Origin: JAHEME01 sp034435035
GTDB lineage: Bacteria > Chloroflexota > Anaerolineae > Aggregatilineales > UBA3940
Assembly: GCA_034435035.1 (NCBI GenBank)
Contig: DAOTXW010000071.1
Coordinates: forward strand, 1-17,756
Length of the DNA: 17,756 bases
Reading direction: 5' to 3'
Shown here: positions 12,761 through 17,756 of the stretch, piece by piece
Layout: each line of letters opens with the position of its first letter
Numbering within the stretch: position 1 is the first letter of the stretch
Translations under genes and position numbers: made by a program
The notes under the pieces: model-generated
Told to the model about the DNA's origin: nothing
What the model saw: the letters and a program-made list of their open reading frames with translations, nothing else
Database searches by the model: none

Positions 12761-13465
12761 ATGCTCCAGTTTCTCGCCCCCTACCCGATCCCATATGTCT
12801 GTCAGTTTGCCACTCCGGGGCTGGTGCACGCTTTCCTGTACGAGGGTCACCCCATTGAGCGGGACCCGGCCTGGCGATCCTATGGAGCGCACTCCCCGCA
12901 GGAGTATGCGTACTGGGCGGTTCGCTCCTGCGGGGTGGTGTGCGTGAAGATGGCAGTAGAAGGCATCACCGGAGCATCCCCCCGGCCGGTGATGGACTGG
13001 ATCATGGCCGGCCTGGCGCTCGATGGCTACTTGACGGAGCTTCGACCCGATCGGCCGGATCGGCCTGTGGAAAAAGGCTGGAAGCACGCTGCACTGGCGG
13101 CGCTGGCCGTCAGCCGTGGCTGCAGGGCCTGGCTGGCAGCCGGGCTTACCCTGGCCGATGTCGTCTCGCATCTCCGGCAGCGCTGCGTTGTGATCGCCTC
13201 GGTAACATCCGAGCTGGGAGAGGATGGTCCGCTGACCCGGTCATCAGGGCATCTGGTGGTGGTCTATGGCGCGGAGATCGACCCGGCAGGGACAGCAGCC
13301 GCTGTGATTGTGCATAACCCATCTGGGCGCACAGCCGCTCTACAGGCAGGTGCCCGGATTCCCGCCGTAAGGTTCATGCAGGGATTCTCCGGTCGGGGGA
13401 TTGTTATCGGCGCAGAATCTGCTGATTCTGCGCCTACTGCCAGTACTGTACCACCCCGGCCTTGA
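12761..13465 (+). CDS. C39-like cysteine peptidase family protein
   Basis: This 234-residue protein has the layout of the peptidase C39-like (papain-fold) family. A Cys motif RSCGVVCVKMAVEG has Cys57 as likely nucleophile at the start of a helix. A later SSGHLVVVYGAE supplies the catalytic His164, and VHNPSGR supplies Asn186 in the third position. The family includes bacteriocin-processing domains and many uncharacterised stand-alone proteins; this one has no clear signal peptide, no ABC transporter partner and no leader peptide gene nearby, so bacteriocin export is not supported. No ribosome binding site precedes the ATG at 12761; a TACAAT -10 element ends seven bases before it. The last 32 bases overlap convergent hutI, and the last dozen codons run through a hairpin (13409-13434), so the final tail (about PTASTVPPRP) is probably not part of the fold. 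Fold assignment is fair, activity unproven. Confidence 0.65.
   Translation: MLQFLAPYPIPYVCQFATPGLVHAFLYEGHPIERDPAWRSYGAHSPQEYAYWAVRSCGVVCVKMAVEGITGASPRPVMDWIMAGLALDGYLTELRPDRPDRPVEKGWKHAALAALAVSRGCRAWLAAGLTLADVVSHLRQRCVVIASVTSELGEDGPLTRSSGHLVVVYGAEIDPAGTAAAVIVHNPSGRTAALQAGARIPAVRFMQGFSGRGIVIGAESADSAPTASTVPPRP
13409..13434. terminator. Perfect 11-bp hairpin at the hutI/C39 convergent junction
   Basis: GGCGCAGAATC (13409-13419) pairs perfectly with GATTCTGCGCC (13424-13434) around a 4-base loop. It begins exactly at the hutI stop codon on the minus strand and lies inside the last codons of the C39-like gene on the plus strand. There is no T-run on either side, so it is terminator-like but not canonical; it may block convergent transcription or protect mRNA 3' ends. 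Confidence 0.5.
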
Positions 13466-14708
13466 TGACTATCTTGGCCAGGTTGCTGCCGAAGCGGTAG
13501 CTCAGATGGCGGTAATCCGGGGTGTCCAGGACCAGCACATCGGCCAGTTTCCCGGTTTCCAGGCTGCCGACGCGTCCGCCGCAGCCGATCGCAAAGGCTG
13601 CGTTGATCGTCGCTGCCGCCAGCGCCTCGGCCGGCGTCAGCCGCATGTATCGGCAGGCCAGTGCCATCACAAACTGCATGGATTCGCACCAGGCAGTGCC
13701 GGGATTGCAGTCTGTAGCCAACGCCAGCGCCCCTCCGGCCTCGAGGATGGCGCGGGCCGGTGTGTATTCATGCTCACCCAATCCAAAGGGGGTCGCCGGC
13801 AGACCCACTGCGATGGTCTGGCCCTCACCCAGCGCGGCGATGTCCTGCGGGGGGGTCCTGACCAGGTGATCGGCGGAGACTGCGCCCAGCTCGACGGCGA
13901 GCCGTGTGCCGCCGATCCCGGCGAACTCATCGGCATGCACCTTGAGCGGCATACCGCACGCCTTGCCGGCCTCCAGGATGCGGCGAGTCTGCGCCGTGTC
14001 AAATACCCCCTGCTCGCAGAAGACATCAATGAAAGGAAGCGGCTGGCCCCGTTCGCGTGCAAAGGCAGCCACGGCAGGGATCATCTCTGCCACCAGCAGA
14101 TCGACGTAGGCATCCGAGCGTCCTGTATATTCGGGAGGGATGGCATGCGCTCCCATGAAAGTAGCAATGATGTCGATCGGGTGATCGGCATCAAGCGCAT
14201 AGATAGCCTCCAACTGCCTCAACTCAGCGTCCGTCTGCAGCCCATAGCCAGTCTTGATCTCAACCGTGGTCGTTCCCAGCGCAAGCATGCGATCAAGCCG
14301 GCGGCGTGTCTCTGCGATAAGCTGATCGAGGCTCGCAGCTCGTACATGGCTGACCGTGCTGTTGATGCCTCCGCCTGCGCTCATGATCTGCATGTAGGTG
14401 GCCCCGGCGATCCGCATCTCAAACTCGGCAGCACGGTCGCCCATCCACACAAGATGGGTATGAGGATCGACCAGGCCGGGCACAACTGCACAGCCAGACA
14501 CATTGATCTCCTCAGCGGCCTGATACTCGGCGCGCAGGCGCGGGGAGGGACCCACTGCCACGATGCGCCCCTCGTGGATGGCAACTGCGCCATCGGGCAG
14601 GCCGGTGTGATCGCCCATCTGGCCGCCCCGGAGCGGACCGCCGTTGATGGCAGGCACAGCGCACACCTGGCTGGCGCTGTGAATGAGCATATCGATGGAA
14701 GTGGGCAT
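13434..14708 (-). CDS. hutI: Imidazolonepropionase
   Basis: HutI hydrolyses 4-imidazolone-5-propionate to N-formimino-glutamate, the third step of histidine degradation, in the cytoplasm. Numbered from the start chosen here (424 residues, normal length), the metal ligands are His83 and His85 in DPHTHLVW, His258 in KVHADEF (with Glu261), and Asp333 in ATDCNPG; His281 lies in SADHL. Other family marks are GGGINSTV, IKTGYGL, THxxP-like FMGAHAIPPEY and the C-terminal GSLETGKLADVLVLD. The open frame extends 12 codons further to a TTG, but that TTG is part of the -35 hexamer of the gene's own promoter. The ATG at 14706-14708 begins seven bases after the -10 and has no ribosome binding site, so the mRNA is probably leaderless. 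No other hut genes are in the window. The 3' end overlaps the C39-like gene by 32 bases. Confidence 0.95.
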   Translation of the reverse strand: MPTSIDMLIHSASQVCAVPAINGGPLRGGQMGDHTGLPDGAVAIHEGRIVAVGPSPRLRAEYQAAEEINVSGCAVVPGLVDPHTHLVWMGDRAAEFEMRIAGATYMQIMSAGGGINSTVSHVRAASLDQLIAETRRRLDRMLALGTTTVEIKTGYGLQTDAELRQLEAIYALDADHPIDIIATFMGAHAIPPEYTGRSDAYVDLLVAEMIPAVAAFARERGQPLPFIDVFCEQGVFDTAQTRRILEAGKACGMPLKVHADEFAGIGGTRLAVELGAVSADHLVRTPPQDIAALGEGQTIAVGLPATPFGLGEHEYTPARAILEAGGALALATDCNPGTAWCESMQFVMALACRYMRLTPAEALAAATINAAFAIGCGGRVGSLETGKLADVLVLDTPDYRHLSYRFGSNLAKIVIKAGVVQYWQ

Positions 14709-14713
14709 GAGAA

Positions 14714-14890
14714 TCAGTGTAACATGGGGGGCCAGGCGCGGCAATGAACGCCCTGAGCGTCAGCAGGACACAGACCATTCATCGTCCGGGCGAGGGAGGT
14801 CTTCATGTGATCGGGGAAGTGCTCCCATAACTGAGTACTCCCTTCAATGTAAGTGAAAAGAAATGTAATGGTTCCGCTGGGTTGGGACAT
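14714..14890 (-). pseudogene. Truncated class III adenylate/guanylate cyclase (N-terminal remnant)
   Basis: The first 34 or so residues, MSQPSGTITFLFTYIEGSTQ and LWEHFPDHMKTSLAR, match the start of class III nucleotide cyclase domains of the kind that begin (V)TFLFTDIEGSTRLWE. After that, similarity stops and the frame runs through unrelated residues to a TGA at 14714. A whole cyclase domain needs about 160-180 residues, so most of it is missing. The metal-binding Asp of FTDIEGST is Tyr here (FTYIEGST), which alone would remove activity. The ATG at 14888-14890 still has a good ribosome binding site (GAGAGG), so it may be transcribed and translated into a short peptide of 58 residues. The stop lies five bases before the hutI ATG. 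The deletion probably joined this remnant directly to hutI. Full-length relatives in such genomes are often fused to large regulatory ATPases. Confidence 0.8.
14716..14744 (-). promoter_or_regulatory. Promoter of hutI (leaderless start)
   Basis: On the minus strand TTGCCG (14739-14744) and TACACT (14716-14721) are separated by exactly 17 bases, and seven bases separate TACACT from the hutI ATG. Transcription would therefore start at or next to the A of the ATG. It lies inside the end of the decayed cyclase reading frame. Confidence 0.6.
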
Positions 14891-15031
14891 AGTCCTCTCA
14901 GAATTGACTTTTTCTAGCCTAACCAGATGATCACCCGGCATTCTATTATGGAGGGAATACTGAGGGCAATCCGGCTCTTATCGCCATGTCCTCAGCCAGT
15001 CTGCTCCGTTGTTGGAAAGTCAGTAAAGTAG

Positions 15032-15061
15032 AAACTCCTCGACAAGAATGTCGAGGAGTTT
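15032..15061 (-). terminator. Intrinsic terminator of tRNA-Ala
   Basis: A perfect 13-bp stem (15032-15044 with 15049-15061) closes on a 4-base loop. It lies 16 bases after the tRNA on the minus strand; the 3' arm ends in TTT, followed by CTACTTTA. It is the strongest hairpin in the region. Confidence 0.85.
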
Positions 15062-15077
15062 ACGCGAATTATTTCGA

Positions 15078-15150
15078 TGGACCCAAAGGGGCTCGAACCC
15101 TTGACCTCCACAATGCCATTGTGGCGCTCTCCCAGCTGAGCTATGGGCCC
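15078..15150 (-). tRNA. tRNA-Ala (anticodon GGC)
   Basis: A complete 73-base cloverleaf on the minus strand: acceptor GGGCCCA with TGGGTCC (one G-U pair), D stem GCTC/GAGC, anticodon stem CCACA/TGTGG around the loop ATGGCAT with anticodon GGC, T stem AAGGG/CCCTT around TTCGAGC, then discriminator A. GGC reads the alanine codons GCC and GCT. CCA is not encoded. Confidence 0.96.
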
Positions 15151-15164
15151 GACTGACGAAAGTA

Positions 15165-15193
15165 ATTATGCCGCACTCACAACCGGTTGGCAA
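15165..15193 (-). promoter_or_regulatory. Promoter of tRNA-Ala
   Basis: On the minus strand TTGCCA (15188-15193) and CATAAT (15165-15170) are separated by 17 bases; the mature tRNA begins 14 bases after the -10. Confidence 0.65.
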
Positions 15194-15291
15194 GAGCCGC
15201 GCACGCCGTTTATCCGGGCTCACGGGCACCGGGCCTGCCTGACCGGGGGACTGCCTGTCGTCACCGCCCTAGCACGTTCCCGATTCCGTGC

Positions 15292-15297
15292 TATAGT
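15292..15297 (+). promoter_or_regulatory. Extended -10 element for the ABC-2 permease operon
   Basis: TATAGT (15292-15297) is preceded by TG at the extended -10 position (TGCTATAGT). The hexamer at 17 bases, CTAGCA, is a poor -35. A start near 15304 would give a leader of about 45 bases before the first permease. Confidence 0.4.
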
Positions 15298-15349
15298 CCT
15301 TGCGTGATGCGCCTGCCCCGCGGTATCGACTGAGATCGGCTGCATTATC

Positions 15350-16459
15350 ATGTGGAACGCACTACGGCGCGCCGCCGCCATTGTGGTCAAGGAATTCAAA
15401 CACATCTGGTTTGATCCCGGTTTTCTATTTCTGACCGCCTTCTCGCCGGCTGTCCTGCTCACCTTGCTGACCTATGTGTTTTCATTCAGCGTGCAGGAAG
15501 CTGATCTCGCCGTCCTGAACCAGGATCAATCACCCCAATCTATCCAGTATATCCGCGCGCTCACAGCTGATGGCGATCTGACTTTGCTTGAAACGCCCAG
15601 CAGTTATGATGAAGTTGTCACCCTGATCCGCAGCAATCGGGTTGATGCGGCCATCATCATTCCCCCTGGCTTCGGGGATGACCTGGTAGCGGGTATCTCA
15701 ACGCCGATCAGCGTGATCGTGGATGGAACGGACCCTTCAACGGCGTCTCAGGTATCCAATTCAATTGAACAGCGCACACTTGCCTATTCGCAGTCGATTC
15801 AGCGGCCGGGCCGCACCCCGTTTGATGTCCGGATCCGGGTATGGTTCAACGGCAATCTTGAGAGTCAATACAGCATGGTGCCAGGGCTGATGGCGATTGT
15901 GCTGATCTTGCCCGCCATGGCTGTCGCACTGGGGATCACCCGTGAAAAGGAAATGGGCACATTTGAGAGTCTGGCAACGACGCCTATCCGTGGCACGGAA
16001 TATTTGATTGGCAAGCTGGTTGTCTATCTGGCGATGGGGTTGGTGGGCACTCTGCTGGCGCTGGGTGTCGCTGTATTCTGGTTTCATGTTCCTTTCCGTG
16101 GCGATCTGGGGCTTTATCTGTTGCTCACGGCCGATTATCTGGCAGCGACCATGGGCCTGTGTTTGATTGTCGCGCACTTTGTTTCCACCCAGCGGACAGC
16201 CACATCAATCGTGCTGTTGATGGTCTTCATCCCCAGTTTCTTCCAGACAGGGCTTAGCTTCCCGGTTGACCGATCGTCGATCATGACGCAGATTGCGGCT
16301 TATAGCCTGCCAGGTACGCACTTCATCATCATATCCCGGGGGATCGCGCTGAAGGGCCTGCCAGTCTCCGCACTGTGGCCCGAGGCTGTAACGCTCGCGG
16401 TGATGGCGCTGGTGGGCATCACCATCGGCACGCTGCTGTTTGCCAAGAAGATCCATTGA
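15350..16459 (+). CDS. ABC-2 type transporter permease (first of a pair)
   Basis: This 369-residue protein has the YhhJ/YbhS-type ABC-2 permease layout. A cytoplasmic N-terminus (RAAAIVVKEFKHIWFDPGFLF) leads into a first membrane segment about 25-45. A large extracytoplasmic domain, about 48-172, holds AVLNQDQSPQSIQYIRAL and the ISVIVDGTDPSTASQVSN strand. Five further hydrophobic segments follow, about 177-196, 220-245, 256-278, 285-300 and 342-363. The coupling-helix motif TREKEMGTFESLATTPI (197-213), characteristic of the family, is intact. Such permeases work as dimers with an ATPase to export lipids, polymers or drugs. The ATG at 15350 has only a weak ribosome binding site (GAGATCGG). The second permease follows after eight bases. 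No ATPase or HlyD-like partner lies in the window on either side, where tRNA-Ala and 5S rRNA are found. Confidence 0.9.
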   Translation: MWNALRRAAAIVVKEFKHIWFDPGFLFLTAFSPAVLLTLLTYVFSFSVQEADLAVLNQDQSPQSIQYIRALTADGDLTLLETPSSYDEVVTLIRSNRVDAAIIIPPGFGDDLVAGISTPISVIVDGTDPSTASQVSNSIEQRTLAYSQSIQRPGRTPFDVRIRVWFNGNLESQYSMVPGLMAIVLILPAMAVALGITREKEMGTFESLATTPIRGTEYLIGKLVVYLAMGLVGTLLALGVAVFWFHVPFRGDLGLYLLLTADYLAATMGLCLIVAHFVSTQRTATSIVLLMVFIPSFFQTGLSFPVDRSSIMTQIAAYSLPGTHFIIISRGIALKGLPVSALWPEAVTLAVMALVGITIGTLLFAKKIH

Positions 16460-16467
16460 GGCCCTCC

Positions 16468-17586
16468 ATGCTGCATCGAATGATGGCACTGATCACCAAG
16501 GAGCTGATCCAGATCACCCGCGATCGGGTGCTGCTCTTCTTCGCGCTGTTCGGGCCAACGGCTCAGTTGATGATGCTGGGAAGGGCGATCAGCATGGATA
16601 TCGTGGATATCCCGGTTGCGGTAGTGGATTACGATCTCTCCAGTCTGAGCCGGGAGATCATTACGGCGCTGGACAATACGAATGAGTTGCAGGTTCTGCG
16701 CTTTCCTGCCAGCCTCGACGAGGCCCGCGAGATGATCGACAACGGTGATGTAATGGCCGTAGTAGTGATCTCGCACGGTTTCATGGAAGGCACGCGATCG
16801 GCGGCTGAGGTAGCCCAGATACAGGTAGTGCTAGACGGTGGTTCGAGTTCTTTCATGGCAGCCCGCACTCTGGGGGCAGCACAGGGTGCAGTACAGTCGC
16901 TGGTGGAGGACGCTCAGGTGACCGGCAATCTGCCCACTCGTGGAGGCGTGCAGGTGCTGGTTGAGGCGCTGTTCAACCGCACACTGGATTTACGTCCGCA
17001 TACCATCACTGCTCAACTGGCGCTGATCACTTTTCAGATCACCACAATGGTCGCCGTCATGGGTATTGTGAGGGAGCGCGAGATTGGCACGATCGAAATG
17101 CTCACTATCACACCGCTGCGCAGACTGGAGCTGATTGGTGGCAAAGCTATCACCCCATTCCTGATCGGGATGCTGGATTTTGTTGTGATGTTCAATGTGA
17201 CCCAGGCAGTCTTCTCGATCCCGATGCGGGGATCGCTACCAGTGTTGATGGCTGTCACGATGCTGTACCTGTTTTGTGAGATTGGCTATGCGCTGATGCT
17301 GTCCACCATTACCCGATCCCAGCAGCAGGCCGTGACGATGGTTTTCGTCTGGGCGATGTTTGCGATCACGCTCTCCGGGTATCTGGTGCCGGTTTCGCGG
17401 CTGCCACCGTTTCTGCAGTGGGTGTCATGGTTTGTTCCACTGCGGCACTATCTGGCTATTTTGCGAGGGTTGATGCTCAAAGGAGCCGGGCTGGGAGTCG
17501 TGTGGCCTCAGGTGCTGACGCTGGCAGCTCTGACGGCGGTGATTCTATTTGCTACCACCCGTAGCCTGAGCCGGGTTATTGAGTAG
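16468..17586 (+). CDS. ABC-2 type transporter permease (second of a pair)
   Basis: A 372-residue protein with the same architecture as its upstream neighbour and a similar motif REREIGTIEMLTITPL (202-217). The N-terminal part MMALITKELIQITRDRVLLFF runs into membrane segment 1; an extracytoplasmic domain (about 45-180) includes VAVVDYDLSSLSREIITAL and IQVVLDGGSSSFMAARTL; five membrane segments follow. I chose the ATG at 16468 because TGAGG, overlapping the upstream stop codon, lies six bases before it and because the family sequence begins there; a longer frame to 16375 only overlaps the first permease gene. The eight-base gap means translation is likely coupled. The two permeases are alike in layout but diverged in sequence, consistent with duplication and a heterodimeric channel. 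The operon ends here: the 5S rRNA gene converges after about 55 bases. Confidence 0.92.
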   Translation: MLHRMMALITKELIQITRDRVLLFFALFGPTAQLMMLGRAISMDIVDIPVAVVDYDLSSLSREIITALDNTNELQVLRFPASLDEAREMIDNGDVMAVVVISHGFMEGTRSAAEVAQIQVVLDGGSSSFMAARTLGAAQGAVQSLVEDAQVTGNLPTRGGVQVLVEALFNRTLDLRPHTITAQLALITFQITTMVAVMGIVREREIGTIEMLTITPLRRLELIGGKAITPFLIGMLDFVVMFNVTQAVFSIPMRGSLPVLMAVTMLYLFCEIGYALMLSTITRSQQQAVTMVFVWAMFAITLSGYLVPVSRLPPFLQWVSWFVPLRHYLAILRGLMLKGAGLGVVWPQVLTLAALTAVILFATTRSLSRVIE

Positions 17587-17642
17587 TTAGCGCTGATGGG
17601 CTGGAAGAGGCGGTTCTGCTCGGCGGGGGAAAAAGGGAAAGG

Positions 17643-17756
17643 TCCTCTGGCGATGGCCTACGTTCCCGCCGGGCTACCCCGGGAGTATCATCGGCGCTGG
17701 CGGGCTTAACGACCGGGTTCGAGATGGGACCGGGTGTGTCCCCGCCGCTGCAATCA
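17643..17756 (-). rRNA. rrf: 5S ribosomal RNA (5' end cut by the window edge)
   Basis: On the minus strand this has the bacterial 5S core: GCGGGGACACACCCGG, then CCCATCTCGAACCCGG, GTTAAGCCCGCCAGCGCC, GATGATACT and finally GGGAACGTAGGCCATCGCC. The 3' end CCAGAGGA should pair with a TCCTCTGG that would lie just beyond position 17756, so about the first seven or eight bases are missing. T-rich sequence (CCTTTCCCTTTTTCC) follows it, a likely termination region. The 23S gene is expected beyond the window edge but is not visible. Confidence 0.93.

Noticed and set aside
12761..13465. C39-like protein as part of a bacteriocin processing and export system
   Set aside because: No fused ABC transporter, no double-glycine leader peptide gene, and the ABC-2 permeases are separate and more than 1.8 kb away.
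13401..14747. A 448-codon open frame on the plus strand opposite hutI
   Set aside because: It is an antisense shadow of hutI; its product resembles no family and is rich in His/Gln/Arg as expected from reversed GC-rich codons.
16375..16467. 31-codon extension of the second permease
   Set aside because: It overlaps the first permease out of frame and reads as low-quality sequence; the ATG at 16468 has a ribosome binding site and matches the family start.
1..17756. CRISPR arrays, insertion sequences, attachment sites or phage genes
   Set aside because: I saw no regularly spaced direct repeats, transposase or integrase motifs, and no tRNA-end duplication next to either tRNA.

Overview
The window is about 17.8 kb of GC-rich bacterial chromosome with densely packed genes. 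The gene content (SpoVS, a DUF2085 membrane protein, a SIMPL-domain lipoprotein, a WD40 lipoprotein, a tungsten/molybdenum-type aldehyde ferredoxin oxidoreductase and the remnant of a class III nucleotide cyclase) is a mixture I associate with Chloroflexota, probably Anaerolineae-like. That assignment is an inference from gene content only. An aldehyde ferredoxin oxidoreductase suggests at least facultatively anaerobic metabolism. I see no phage, transposon, plasmid or CRISPR signature, and most of the window looks like ordinary housekeeping chromosome.

Layout. 103-4302 (minus strand): a SIMPL-domain lipoprotein with its own terminator, then ftsH followed by a DUF2085 membrane protein (likely one operon), then spoVS. 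4533-5917 (plus): promoter, tRNA-Thr(CGT), hairpin, uridine kinase (udk) and a translationally coupled VTT/DedA-type membrane protein. 5849-7687 (minus): a GT39/PMT-like membrane glycosyltransferase that overlaps the DedA-like gene tail to tail. 7764-10099 (minus): a promoter driving a MoaD-like protein and an aldehyde ferredoxin oxidoreductase, closed by a strong hairpin. 10120-11292 (minus): a GNAT-like protein. 11350-11480: an intergenic segment with a possible small RNA. 11550-12671 (minus): a seven-bladed WD40 lipoprotein, divergent from 12761-13465 (plus), a C39-like cysteine peptidase. 13434-14708 (minus): hutI, apparently transcribed as a leaderless mRNA. 14714-14890: a truncated nucleotide cyclase with a mutated catalytic residue. 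15032-15193 (minus): tRNA-Ala(GGC) with promoter and terminator. 15350-17586 (plus): two ABC-2 permeases without an ATPase. 17643-17756 (minus): a 5S rRNA running off the window edge.

How they work together. The clearest functional unit is MoaD-like plus AOR: a sulfur-carrier protein for the pterin cofactor next to the enzyme that uses such a cofactor. FtsH and DUF2085 form a membrane protein quality-control neighbourhood. The two permeases form a heterodimeric exporter core that needs an ATPase from elsewhere. Several promoters share a recognisable vegetative pattern (TTGnCA-like, 17-18 nt, TATAAT-like). I did not find a convincing new multi-gene system. The best leads are a candidate small RNA, leaderless hutI, an operon-internal hairpin that could mask a ribosome binding site, and the decayed cyclase.
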